A DNA stretch of 64,000 nt from JAPPLB01 sp965204095 (GTDB lineage: Bacteria; Acidobacteriota; Terriglobia; Bryobacterales; UBA6623): NCBI GenBank assembly GCA_965204095.1, contig OZ241991.1, positions 6,014,001 to 6,078,000 of the forward strand, in the 5' to 3' direction. Shown one piece after another: positions 17,469 to 26,021 of this stretch. The notes beneath the pieces are model-generated. The model had not been told where the DNA came from. It saw only the letters and a program-made list of their open reading frames with translations, and did no database searches. The position numbers and the translations under genes are program-made. Numbering within the stretch: position 1 is the first letter of the stretch; each line of letters starts with the position of its first letter.

Positions 17469-18344
17469 CTAACGCCAATGAAGCGAAAAGGTGCTGAGAA
17501 TCTTCTCGCGTCGCGGCTCGATGGAATGCATGGCAAACTCCCCTCCCGACTCGCTGAACGCCGCATCGAGCCAGCCGAGCGGGATGTCCTGCTGAAGCGG
17601 CATGCCGGCGGAAGGGAGTTGCAGCACATGCACTCCGTCGACCTCGTAGTGCAGAAGTTTGTGCCAGTGGCCGTGGATGATCGCCTTGACGTGATGATGC
17701 CTCCCGACGATGCGCAGCAGGCGGTCGGCATCGAGCAGGCTGCGGTCGTTGTCATCGAGTGCGTGGTGAAAGCAGAGGATGGTGGGAGCCCCGCTGGACT
17801 TGGTCAAGTATTGATCCAACCACCCGCGTTGCCGGAAGCCCAACATGCCGGGAACGACATCGACCCGATAGGAAGAGTCGAGGATGAGGAATCGGATGCA
17901 GGGGTGTTCGACAATCACGATCGACTTGGCAGGCGTGTCACCGGCGAGGGGGTGTTGGCTGAATGCCCGGAGGAAGTTCTCGCGCACGTCGTGATTACCC
18001 AGGGTGAGGCACACTGGAAAGCGTTCGGCCATACGAGTGAGCGAGGGCTTCACGGCTGCGTAATCTTCCGGCAGGCCATGCCGGTAGGCGATGTCACCGA
18101 GGACCATTGCGGCCTGCGGCAAGGCTTCCATGGCCTGCTCGGCAGCGAGAGGGAAATTTCCGGCGGGATTGTACAGTGGATGGCCTTCCTCGGGATCAGC
18201 CGGAAAGTGAGGGTCTGATAACAGGGCCCAGTGTGCCGTCTGATCCGGTGCTGGAATCCGCAGCTCCGTGATCAGGCCTACGTCTTCTTCCCTTGATTCG
18301 AGGGCGAACCGTGTCGTGCTTTGAGGTGATGTGAGGACTGAGAT
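17469..18344 (-). CDS. Metallophosphoesterase, apparent ATC start codon
   Basis: Calcineurin-like phosphoesterase of 291 residues. Metal-binding motifs run in order: SDPHFP (Asp44, His46), LGD (84), GNHD (116-119), FHHALDDND and GHWH. The first ATG in frame (18131) falls after the essential DPH motif, so the gene must start upstream. Between that ATG and the in-frame TAG ten codons before ATC there is no ATG, GTG or TTG. An ATC at 18344 has AAGGAG exactly 6 bases before it, so ATC (or a mutated ATG) is the probable start. Homologues begin with a similar segment (ISVLTSPQSTTRF, then ITELRIP). Substrate unknown. Confidence 0.8.
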   Translation of the reverse strand: MSVLTSPQSTTRFALESREEDVGLITELRIPAPDQTAHWALLSDPHFPADPEEGHPLYNPAGNFPLAAEQAMEALPQAAMVLGDIAYRHGLPEDYAAVKPSLTRMAERFPVCLTLGNHDVRENFLRAFSQHPLAGDTPAKSIVIVEHPCIRFLILDSSYRVDVVPGMLGFRQRGWLDQYLTKSSGAPTILCFHHALDDNDRSLLDADRLLRIVGRHHHVKAIIHGHWHKLLHYEVDGVHVLQLPSAGMPLQQDIPLGWLDAAFSESGGEFAMHSIEPRREKILSTFSLHWR

Positions 18345-18397
18345 GGTTTGCTCCTTGCCGCAAAACGGCTATAAGGATTCGGAAATGATATGCCGGT

Positions 18398-18769
18398 TCA
18401 TTCGTCTGCCACGGGCATGCCAGCCGCCTTCCAGGCCCGCCAGCCGCCGGCCAGTGAAAAAACATTGGTATAGCCCATCTTCTGCAAGGCATTGGCTGCC
18501 AACGCCGAGCGGTACCCGCCTCCGCAATACAACACAACCTTCTTGTCCGCGTTGGGAATCGCGGCTTCGATATCGCGCTCGATAATCCCCTTGCCCAGGT
18601 GAATCGCTCCGGAGGCGTGGGCGGCGTTCCACTCGGAGTCTTCCCGCGTATCGACCAGCACATGATCGATGCCGGCCTCCCGATCGTTCTTGACTTCTTC
18701 AACCGTGGTTTCCCGAATACGAGTCTTGGCATCGTTGACGATGGCGAGAAATTTAGCGGAGTGTTGCAT
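18398..18769 (-). CDS. Rhodanese-like domain protein
   Basis: A 123-residue single rhodanese domain. The active-site loop YCGGGYRSALAANAL carries the sulfur-accepting Cys, preceded by VDTREDSEWNAAHASGAIHLGKG and followed by GYTNVFSLAGGWRAWKAAGMPV. GGAGGA lies 6 bases before the ATG at 18769; a longer in-frame start at 18856 has none. Probably a cytoplasmic sulfurtransferase. It is divergent from the sulfatase gene, sharing a 126-bp intergenic region. Confidence 0.9.
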   Translation of the reverse strand: MQHSAKFLAIVNDAKTRIRETTVEEVKNDREAGIDHVLVDTREDSEWNAAHASGAIHLGKGIIERDIEAAIPNADKKVVLYCGGGYRSALAANALQKMGYTNVFSLAGGWRAWKAAGMPVADE

Positions 18770-18895
18770 GGCGGTCCTCCCGTCGAGCAGAACTCCGATT
18801 TTCTCATGACCGGGCGCCAGGGTGGCGTCCAAATTCCGGCCAGAGAGGTTTGCCATAATCTCGGTTACCGGAAACCGTCACAAAGGACAATTTCG

Positions 18896-20344
18896 ATGCG
18901 CTCTCGACGCACTGCTCTCGGCTTATGCCTCATCTTTGCGATGCTCTTGTTCACGGCCTGCTCCCAACCCGAGCCCGCTGCCGGCTCACGCCCCAACATC
19001 GTCTTCGTCCTGCTCGACGATGTTCGCTGGGACGACCTCGGCGCCGGCGGTCATCCCTGGGTCCAGACCCCCAACTTCGACCGTGTCGCCCACGAAGGCG
19101 CGCTTTTTTCCAACGCGTTCGCGACCACACCGCTATGCTCGCCCAACCGGGCGACGATTCTCACCGGCCAGTACGCGCACACCCACGGCATCATCGACAA
19201 CGTCGACCGCAGCGAGCAAAGCCATCGGCTCGTCACGTTCCCGCACCTGCTTCATGACGCGGGTTATGAGACAGCCTACATCGGCAAGTGGCATATGGGC
19301 GTAGACGACTCACCCCGCCCCGGGTTCGACTACTGGTACAGCTTGCAGGGACAGGGCTATCACTTCGACCCGGACGTCAACGATAACGGCAAGCGCATGA
19401 AGGTCGAGGGCTACACGACCGACGTCTTCACCGAGCGCGCCGTCGAGTTCGTTCTCAGAGAGCGCGACCAGCCGTTCATGCTTTATCTCGCGCACAAGGT
19501 CGTCCATCCCAACATCTTTCAGAATGCCGACGGCAGTCCGCGCGGCCCGCGAGGAGGCGCCGAGAAATATACGCCCGCACCGCGACACGCCGATCTTTAT
19601 GAAGGCATGCAAGTTCCCCGCCGCCCGAACGCCGCGAGCTACGGCAAGGACAAGCCTGCGCTCCAAAGGCCCATCCCCGACGTGGTGCCCCTCGGCCCGG
19701 ACAGCGGTACTGACGACGCCACCATCCTCAATCGCCTACGCATGCTTTCGTCGGCCGACGAGGGCATGGGTGAAATATTCAAAGCGCTCGAAGAAACCGG
19801 CCGGTTGGATAAAACGGTCGTAGTGGTCAGCAGTGACCACGGATTCTTCTATGGTGAACACGGCCTCGGCCGGGAACGCCGCCTTGCCTATGAAGAGACC
19901 GCACGCGTGCCGCTGTTCATTCGATACCCGTCGTTGATCCCTGCCGGCATGACGATGGACGACTTCGTACTCAGCGTCGATTACGCACCCACCATGCTCG
20001 ATCTCGCCGGACTGGAAACACCCGCTGACATGCACGGACGTTCTCTTGTTCCGCTCCTGAAGGGCAAAAGCCCCACCGACTGGCGCGAGTCTTTCCTGAT
20101 CGAGTACTACTCCGACACCGTCATGCCCCGCCTCGTCAAGATGGGCTACAAGGCTGTGCGAACCCAGAAATGGAAGTACATCCAGTACGTCGACCTGGAA
20201 GGTGTTGATGAACTCTACGATCTTGAAAACGACCCCTACGAGATGAAGAACCTCATTGACGACGAGTCGGCACGGGAGGCGCTGGATGAGATGAAGACCG
20301 AGCTTGCCCGCTTGCTAGAAGAAACTGCACCGGTATCCTACTGA
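18896..20344 (+). CDS. Sulfatase lipoprotein
   Basis: A 482-residue type I sulfatase. It begins with a lipoprotein signal (LLFTAC, lipidated Cys22). Metal-binding Asp41-Asp42 (VLLDDVRWDDLG) and the formylglycine motif CSPNR (Cys81) within PLCSPNRATILTG are intact, followed by GKWHMG, SSDHGFFYGEHG and a C-terminal WKYIQY...ELYDLENDP segment typical of the family. The enzyme should need an anaerobic or FGE-type formylglycine maturase, which is not in this window. It likely acts on sulfated polysaccharide at the membrane. Confidence 0.93.
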   Translation: MRSRRTALGLCLIFAMLLFTACSQPEPAAGSRPNIVFVLLDDVRWDDLGAGGHPWVQTPNFDRVAHEGALFSNAFATTPLCSPNRATILTGQYAHTHGIIDNVDRSEQSHRLVTFPHLLHDAGYETAYIGKWHMGVDDSPRPGFDYWYSLQGQGYHFDPDVNDNGKRMKVEGYTTDVFTERAVEFVLRERDQPFMLYLAHKVVHPNIFQNADGSPRGPRGGAEKYTPAPRHADLYEGMQVPRRPNAASYGKDKPALQRPIPDVVPLGPDSGTDDATILNRLRMLSSADEGMGEIFKALEETGRLDKTVVVVSSDHGFFYGEHGLGRERRLAYEETARVPLFIRYPSLIPAGMTMDDFVLSVDYAPTMLDLAGLETPADMHGRSLVPLLKGKSPTDWRESFLIEYYSDTVMPRLVKMGYKAVRTQKWKYIQYVDLEGVDELYDLENDPYEMKNLIDDESAREALDEMKTELARLLEETAPVSY

Positions 20345-20419
20345 TGATTTCGATGCGGACTTTCGACTATGCCGTGCGCATTCAGGTGAGACACACTGTG
20401 CTTGACGGTTGCCGAATCG

Positions 20420-20725
20420 CGGGATCGATGGTCAGTGGTGCATCTGATGCCGCAGGCTCGATGAGTTCTTCGAGGAAAATCCTTATGCTGCCGAGTTGCT
20501 TCACAAGAACTACGTTGCCGTGAAGGTGAACTACAGTCCGGAGAATGAGAATGCGGAAGTACTTTCGCAATACCACAACATCGTGGCTTACCCGCATTTT
20601 TTGTCCTGGATAGCTTCGGCGTGGTCCTGTGCTCACAAGACACGGGCGAGGTCGAAAAAGGCGACCAACACCATGGCAAGAAGATGATGAAGTTTCTGCG
20701 GCGGAGGGCGGTGAAATATCCTCGA
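20420..20725 (+). pseudogene. Thioredoxin-like protein remnant
   Basis: One frame reads QWCI-stop-CRRLDEFFEENPYAAELLHKN, then YVAVKVNYSPENENAEVLSQYHNIVAYPHF, and the +1 frame continues FVLDSFGVVLCSQDTGEVEKGD, ending KKMMKFLRR. It is a thioredoxin-fold protein with a TGA where the CxxC motif normally has Trp or another residue, and a frameshift in the T-run at about 20597. No intact start is visible and a further stop lies upstream. The whole piece (20345-20760) is therefore a decayed gene. Confidence 0.75.
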
Positions 20726-20806
20726 TAGAGCATCCGCGCTTGTGGACGAGGGTCGGCAAGATTGATGTCATTGCCTCCGCTGGGGGAAGAGGAGTGCCTG
20801 CGGTTG

Positions 20807-21754
20807 ATGACTTTCGTGGCTGAGTTGGCCGACTCCGGGAAGCGGCTGGACCGTTTTCTTGCGCAGAGCATGCCGGATACGAGCCGGGCTCGGATCCAGG
20901 AATGGATTCGGGACGGGCGAGTTCGTGTGGGGTCGGGACCTGCGAAAGCGTCGGCGAAATTGCAAGGAGGGGAGGTGATTTCCGTCTCGCCCGCACCAGC
21001 GAAGCTGCTGAGGGCGGAGCCGGAGAACATCCCTCTCGACATCCTCCATGAAGACGACGACCTGGTGGCGATCAACAAGCCGGCGGGCATGGTAGTTCAT
21101 GCCGGGGCAGGTTGTTCGGAGGGAACGCTGGTGAATGCTCTGCTGCACCACTTCGGAAAGCTGTCGAGTGTGGGTGGCAACCTGCGCCCGGGGATTGTTC
21201 ATCGATTGGACCGTTTCACAAGCGGGGTGATTCTCGCCGCGAAGCACGACGCGGCTCATCGTGCTCTGGCCCGGCAGTTTCAGAGCCGCAAGGTGCGCAA
21301 GACCTATCGGGCGTTGGTTCAAGGGAATCCGGCGGCGCATGCGGGTCATGGGCGGACCGTGCAGATCGAGGGTGTGCGGTGGCTTCGGTTGGAAATGCCG
21401 ATTGCGCGAGACAGCCGAGCGCGTGTCCGCATGGCCGCCCGTCGACAGGGACGCGTCGCTCAAACGGACTTCCGCGTCCTGAGGGACACGGAGCGGTTTT
21501 CGCTGGTCGAAGTGCGCATCGCCACGGGGCGTACGCATCAGATTCGGGTTCACATGTCGGCAATCGGACACCCGGTGGTGGGCGATCGACTCTATGGGGC
21601 GGCTCGTGTCCCCGCCGTAAAAACTCCCAGCGAACGCTTCTATCTGCATGCGCGGGAGATTCGGTTTCATCAGCCGAGCAGCGGCGAGCTCTTGACAGTA
21701 ACGGCCCCGTTAGGCAGTGATTTCACAGAGCTGACACGTGAGCTGGGGCTATAA
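20807..21754 (+). CDS. RluA-family 23S rRNA pseudouridine synthase
   Basis: A 315-residue pseudouridine synthase. An S4-like N-terminal RNA-binding domain (LDRFLAQSMPDTSRARIQEW, about residues 14-60) precedes the catalytic domain. The catalytic Asp is Asp135 in HRLDRFTSG; INKPAGMVVH and GRTHQIRVHMSAIGHPVVGD are also typical. RluC/RluD-like; target uridines not deducible. I chose the ATG at 20807; in-frame starts at 20762 and 20765 would add about 14 residues that do not look like the family. Its last codons overlap the promoter of the VWFA gene. Confidence 0.93.
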   Translation: MTFVAELADSGKRLDRFLAQSMPDTSRARIQEWIRDGRVRVGSGPAKASAKLQGGEVISVSPAPAKLLRAEPENIPLDILHEDDDLVAINKPAGMVVHAGAGCSEGTLVNALLHHFGKLSSVGGNLRPGIVHRLDRFTSGVILAAKHDAAHRALARQFQSRKVRKTYRALVQGNPAAHAGHGRTVQIEGVRWLRLEMPIARDSRARVRMAARRQGRVAQTDFRVLRDTERFSLVEVRIATGRTHQIRVHMSAIGHPVVGDRLYGAARVPAVKTPSERFYLHAREIRFHQPSSGELLTVTAPLGSDFTELTRELGL

Positions 21755-21755
21755 T
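21731..21755 (+). promoter_or_regulatory. Promoter for the first VWFA gene inside the end of the RluA gene
   Basis: TATAAT at 21750-21755 shares bases with the stop codon of the RluA gene (GGGCTATAATAAGG). A CTGACA lies 13 bases upstream of it, a short spacer. AAGGAAAT precedes the ATG at 21785, giving a leader of about 25 bases. Confidence 0.4.
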
Positions 21756-21784
21756 AAGGACGCTTTCGCCGCAAGGAAATACTG

Positions 21785-22738
21785 ATGAATCGAACCGTAT
21801 CGGCGCTCGGGTTGATCCTTGCCGGGACTTTCTTGCTATCCGCGCAGGATGGCAAGAACGCGCCCCCGGAGATCCCGCCCGCATTTGATCTCGATACGAC
21901 CATCCGCGTCGAGGTCTCGCGCGTGCCGTTGCTGTTCACCGTCACGGACAAAAAGAACCGCTTCATCACGAATCTCGACCGCGAGGATTTTCGTGTTTTC
22001 GACAACAAGAAGGAGCAGGAAATCCGTGAGTTCGTCCGGGAGAGCGACCTGCCTTTGCGGATCGGGATTGTGCTCGATTCGAGCAACAGCATCCGTGACC
22101 GCTTCCGTTTTGAGCAGGAAGCGGCGATTGAGTTCATCCGCGGCGTCCTTCGGGAAGAGCGTGATCGGGCGTTCCTGGTGAGCTTCGATACGCGCGCGGA
22201 ACTGATTGTGGATTTCACGCACGACCCCGAGGAACTGGCGAAAGGAGTGCGGCGTTTGCGTGCCGGAGGCGGCACAGCGCTTTATGATGCGATCTACTTC
22301 GCTTGCCGCGATAAGCTGCCGGAGGATTGGCCGCCGGAGCAGTTTCGGCGTGCCTTGATCGTGATCGGAGACGGTGAGGACAACCAGAGCAGCGTGACGC
22401 GCGAGATGGCTCTCGAGATGGCCCACAAGGCGGAAGCCGTCGTCTTCACGATTTCGACGAATCGCAGCGGCAAGCGCCAAGACGGAGATAAGGTTCTGCG
22501 AACGTTCGCCGAGGAAACGGGTGGTCTGTCGTTCCATCCGTTTCAAGCGACCGATCTTGAGCAGTCTTTCGCCAACATCGCCAACGAACTACGGCATCAG
22601 TACTTTATCCTGTATTCGCCAACGGACTTCGTCGCCGACGGCAGCTTCCACAGGGTGGAGATCAAAACCCGCGTGAAGAACACCAAGGTGCGGGTGCGCC
22701 GTGGATACTATGCTACTCCGCCCGATGAAGTTCGTTAA
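21785..22738 (+). CDS. VWFA-related acidobacterial domain protein
   Basis: A 317-residue secreted von Willebrand factor A protein of the acidobacterial type (TIGR03436-like). Signal peptide to about residue 21 (LILAGTFLLSAQ), then a beta-domain VPLLFTVTDKKNRFITNLDREDFRVFDN, a VWA domain with MIDAS DSSNS at VLDSSNSIRDR, GDGEDNQSS, and the closing ELRHQYFILYSP...FHRVEIKTRVKNTKVRVRRGYY. The MIDAS is intact, so metal-dependent protein binding is likely. Its partners are unknown. Confidence 0.92.
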   Translation: MNRTVSALGLILAGTFLLSAQDGKNAPPEIPPAFDLDTTIRVEVSRVPLLFTVTDKKNRFITNLDREDFRVFDNKKEQEIREFVRESDLPLRIGIVLDSSNSIRDRFRFEQEAAIEFIRGVLREERDRAFLVSFDTRAELIVDFTHDPEELAKGVRRLRAGGGTALYDAIYFACRDKLPEDWPPEQFRRALIVIGDGEDNQSSVTREMALEMAHKAEAVVFTISTNRSGKRQDGDKVLRTFAEETGGLSFHPFQATDLEQSFANIANELRHQYFILYSPTDFVADGSFHRVEIKTRVKNTKVRVRRGYYATPPDEVR

Positions 22739-22822
22739 CCCCCGCTGCCTGACGCCAGACGCTTGTTGCCGGTGAAGGCCGGATTTCCCGATTGCAACTT
22801 TCTCTTTATATTCGCCTTTTGC

Positions 22823-22828
22823 TACAAT
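22823..22828 (+). promoter_or_regulatory. Extended -10 element of recA
   Basis: TGCTACAAT gives TACAAT with an upstream TGn, 40 bases before the recA ATG. The -35 region is weak (TCTCTT, 16 bases upstream), as in extended -10 promoters. I see no clear LexA/SOS box nearby. AAGGAG follows at 22857-22862. Confidence 0.4.
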
Positions 22829-22868
22829 CTCCGCCAGTAGGGATTGGCGAAATCGAAGGAGTGTACTG

Positions 22869-23894
22869 ATGGACCATCGTGAGCGTACGCGCAGCCTGGA
22901 GCATGCCCTCAATGAAATTGAAAAGGCCCACGGCAAGGGCGCGATTCTGCGGTTGGGGTCGCGTGACTCGATCGTGCCGGTGAGTGTGATTCCCACCGGC
23001 TCGATCGCGGTGGATGCGGCTCTTGGAGTAGGGGGACTGCCTCGCGGACGGCTGGTCGAAATCTACGGACCGGAGGCTTCCGGCAAAACGACATTGGCCT
23101 TGTCAACGGTCGCGCAAGCTCAGAAGCTCGGAGGGGTGGCGGCATTCATTGATGCCGAGCACGCCATGGACCCGATCTATGCCCGCAATTTGGGCGTGAA
23201 TGTTGATGACCTTCTCGTCTCGCAGCCGGACAACGGTGAGCAGGCTCTGCAGATCGCAGAAGTGTTGGTGCGATCGGGGGCGATCGACATTTTGATCGTC
23301 GATTCGGTGGCCGCGCTGGTTCCTCGGGCCGAGCTTGAGGGTGAGATGGGTGATACGCACGTCGGCTTGCAGGCGCGGTTAATGTCTCAGGCGTTGCGGA
23401 AGCTTGCGGGCTTGGTTTTCAAATCGAACTGCTGCCTGGTCTTCATCAACCAGATCCGTGAAAAGATCGGCGTGATGTTCGGAAACCCGGAGACAACGAC
23501 CGGCGGCCGTGCTCTGAAGTTCTACTCGTCGATTCGGATCGACATCCGGCGCGTCACCGCTATCAAGGACGGCGACAAGATTGTGGGGAACCGGACGAGG
23601 GTCAAAGTGGTCAAGAACAAGGTGGCGCCGCCTTTCCAAATGGCGGAGTTCGACATCATGTACGGAGAGGGACCGTCGATGGAAGCGGACCTGCTGGATC
23701 TCGGCGTCGCGAACAAGCTCGTGAGCAAGAGCGGCGCCTGGTACTCCTGCAAAGGCGACCGCATCGGCCAGGGCCGCGAAAATGCCAAGCAGTTTCTCAA
23801 AGACCATCCGGACCTGAAATCCGCCCTCGAGACGGAGCTTCGAAGGGCTCTCGGCTTGCAGGTGACCGGCAATCCGCAACCCGAGCCTGTGTAG
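22869..23894 (+). CDS. recA: Recombinase RecA
   Basis: A 341-residue RecA. Walker A GPEASGKT (67-74), Walker B IDILIVDSVAALVPRAELEGEMGD, the L2 loop INQIREKIGVMFGNPETTTGGRALKFYSS and the C-terminal tail are all present. It binds single-stranded DNA, hydrolyses ATP and drives strand exchange and LexA cleavage. AAGGAG lies 6 bases before the ATG. Usual bacterial length. The AddAB pair at 45.8-51.9 kb would feed it recombination substrates. No lexA or recX adjacent. Confidence 0.98.
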   Translation: MDHRERTRSLEHALNEIEKAHGKGAILRLGSRDSIVPVSVIPTGSIAVDAALGVGGLPRGRLVEIYGPEASGKTTLALSTVAQAQKLGGVAAFIDAEHAMDPIYARNLGVNVDDLLVSQPDNGEQALQIAEVLVRSGAIDILIVDSVAALVPRAELEGEMGDTHVGLQARLMSQALRKLAGLVFKSNCCLVFINQIREKIGVMFGNPETTTGGRALKFYSSIRIDIRRVTAIKDGDKIVGNRTRVKVVKNKVAPPFQMAEFDIMYGEGPSMEADLLDLGVANKLVSKSGAWYSCKGDRIGQGRENAKQFLKDHPDLKSALETELRRALGLQVTGNPQPEPV

Positions 23895-24090
23895 TCTGAT
23901 CAGGAATCCAGCTTCCGGGCGGCGGCGCATGGCTGGATAGATTGTTCTGCTCCTCTGTGGTGCGGCAAGACGGGCAAACGGCTTCGCGTTTTTTGGCTGC
24001 AGTCGTGTGGGCGAAGAGCGGTCAGCCCTTGCTGCATATACCAACACAGGCGAACCTCTCACTACATGGTATTGGTGGGCCCGAAGAGTA

Positions 24091-25389
24091 CTATGCTTGC
24101 TCGGGCTGCGGAGCGTACTTGCGGCGGACGAGGAAGATGTAACAGACGATCCCGAGCAGGAGCCAGAATCCGATGGTCTTGATGGGAACGTCGAAGCTGC
24201 CGGTCTGATCGATGAGCCAGCCGGTGAGCGTGGGCGACACGATGCCGGCCAGGTTGGCTGCCGTGTTCTGGACGCCCACCACCATGGCGATGCTGCCGCC
24301 GGGAATCAGGGTCTGTGTGAGTGCCCAGTAGTTGGCGGTGGCAAAGCCGAGTCCCCACATCGAGACTACGGCGATGATGAGCATCAGGTTGGTATCGCTC
24401 GTGTAGGCGCCGATCGTCTGGGTCGCGGCGAAGCCGAATCCCAGGATCGTGAAACCCTTGCGAACGCTAATCGGGTCGTAGCCTCGGTTAATGAACCAGT
24501 CGGCCAAGGCGCCGCCGACCCAGATCATGACAGCCATTCCTCCGAAAGCCACGCCGCCGTACCAGCCCATATCTTTGATCGACATGCCGAATTTCTGCCC
24601 GAAGTATTGCGGCATCCAGGTCATGCCGTAGTAGACGAAGTACATGTAGCAGAAGGTGCCGAGAACGACGCCCCAGATCACCGGGCTGGAGAGGATCTCC
24701 CTCGTGGAAACGGTCTGGAGCTTGGAGTCCGCGGGCTTTTCCTTTTCCAACACCTCGCGTTGCGATCGGGAGATGGCGGCGATATCGTCTTTCTTGACCC
24801 ATAGCATCCATGGGATCAGGATGACGAGCCCGCCGAAGCCCATGATGAGGAACATCGTCTGCCAGTTGAAGGTCGTGATCAGGAATGCTGCCAGCGGAAG
24901 GCCGAACGCGGGACCGAGTTTGGTGCCGGTCATGTAGAGGCCGACAGCGGAGCCGCGCTGTTTCTCTTCGAAATGCATACGGATGTACCGCATGCTGGAG
25001 GGAGTGACGACAGACTCACCGATGCCTAGCAGGATGCGAATGACAAGGAGGTACCACAGCCCGGTTGTCAGCGCCGTTGCCGCCGACGCAAACCCCCAGA
25101 GCAGATTCCCGTAGAAGTAGGGTCTGCGAACGCCGATCTTGTCGACCCAGACACCGGAGGGAATCTGCAGGAACGTGTAGCTCCAGAAGAACGCGCCGAG
25201 GGCGATCCCTTGCTGGGTCGGACTCAGATCGATGGTCTGGATCATCACCGGCAGGGCGATGGTCAGACAGACGCGGTCGAAATAGGCGTTGATCATCCCC
25301 AAACTAAGGACGCAAACGACAGGCCATCGCATTTTGTCCTGCGAGGCGGCGTCGTGCTCGACTGCGTCTTGTTGCGTAGAAGTGCTCAT
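24091..25389 (-). CDS. MFS transporter, ACS (anion:cation symporter) type
   Basis: A 432-residue major facilitator with 12 hydrophobic helices. The signature between helices 2 and 3 (GVWVDKIGVRRPY), the ACS-family features INAYFDRVCLTIALPVM near the N-terminus and GIGESVVTPSSMRYIRMHFEEKQRGSAVGLY in the middle suggest an organic anion importer (hexuronate/galactonate type), proton-coupled. Substrate unproven. The ATG directly follows the ferredoxin stop codon (TAG-ATG), so it is the second gene of a two-gene operon. Confidence 0.9.
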   Translation of the reverse strand: MSTSTQQDAVEHDAASQDKMRWPVVCVLSLGMINAYFDRVCLTIALPVMIQTIDLSPTQQGIALGAFFWSYTFLQIPSGVWVDKIGVRRPYFYGNLLWGFASAATALTTGLWYLLVIRILLGIGESVVTPSSMRYIRMHFEEKQRGSAVGLYMTGTKLGPAFGLPLAAFLITTFNWQTMFLIMGFGGLVILIPWMLWVKKDDIAAISRSQREVLEKEKPADSKLQTVSTREILSSPVIWGVVLGTFCYMYFVYYGMTWMPQYFGQKFGMSIKDMGWYGGVAFGGMAVMIWVGGALADWFINRGYDPISVRKGFTILGFGFAATQTIGAYTSDTNLMLIIAVVSMWGLGFATANYWALTQTLIPGGSIAMVVGVQNTAANLAGIVSPTLTGWLIDQTGSFDVPIKTIGFWLLLGIVCYIFLVRRKYAPQPEQA

Positions 25390-25773
25390 CTAGCTGGACT
25401 CCTCGGGCCGAGGCGGCTGGACCGCCAGGGGGTTGCGGAAGAAGACGTATTCTTCAACCGGGCGGCCCCCGATGACGTGCTCTTGCAGGATGCGTTCGGC
25501 AACCTCGGGCGTGACGGAATGATACCAGACTCCCTCTGGGTAGATGACGGCGATCGGTCCGTGGGAACAGACGCGCAAGCAATTCACCTTGCTGCGGAAA
25601 ACACACTCGTCACCACTCGCCAAGCCCGCTTCGGTCAATCGCTTCTTGAGATAGGCCCAGGATTCGTTCGTTACATCGCGCGGGGCGCACTTGGGTTTGG
25701 TCTGGTCCGCGCAGATCAGAAAGTGGCGGGCATAGGGACCGGTCGGGAGGCTCGGCGGCTTAGGATCAGGCAT
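25390..25773 (-). CDS. Thioredoxin-like [2Fe-2S] ferredoxin
   Basis: A 127-residue protein with the thioredoxin-like ferredoxin fold. Cysteines in FLICADQTKPKC (21 and 29) and VNCLRVCSHGP (65 and 69) match the C-x7/8-C ... C-x3-C ligand pattern of the NuoE/(2Fe-2S) ferredoxin family. It is a small electron carrier; its redox partner is not indicated. First gene of an operon with the MFS transporter with no intergenic gap, an unusual pairing. Confidence 0.88.
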   Translation of the reverse strand: MPDPKPPSLPTGPYARHFLICADQTKPKCAPRDVTNESWAYLKKRLTEAGLASGDECVFRSKVNCLRVCSHGPIAVIYPEGVWYHSVTPEVAERILQEHVIGGRPVEEYVFFRNPLAVQPPRPEESS

Positions 25774-26021
25774 TGACTCTGGCGGGACCGGGAGATATCG
25801 CCGCCAAGGGGCGGTCAGCCATTATAGCGGACGTTCCCGGCTATCTCTGCGTCCTGCTGCTCGTCGCCGCGAACCAAAATCGTAACGAAACCCAAGGCAT
25901 GACGCTCGAACTCGCTGTAACATAATGGGGACGAGGAGTTGGCTGAAACCCGCGGCGGCTTCCACCAGTCAAAAATGATGGGACGGGCGGTGGCCGGATG
26001 GGCCTCGGAAAAGGGGGAACG

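Noticed and set aside
20420..20725. Selenocysteine reading of the TGA in the thioredoxin-like remnant
   Set aside because: A frameshift follows in the same gene and there is no intact start. Decay is simpler.
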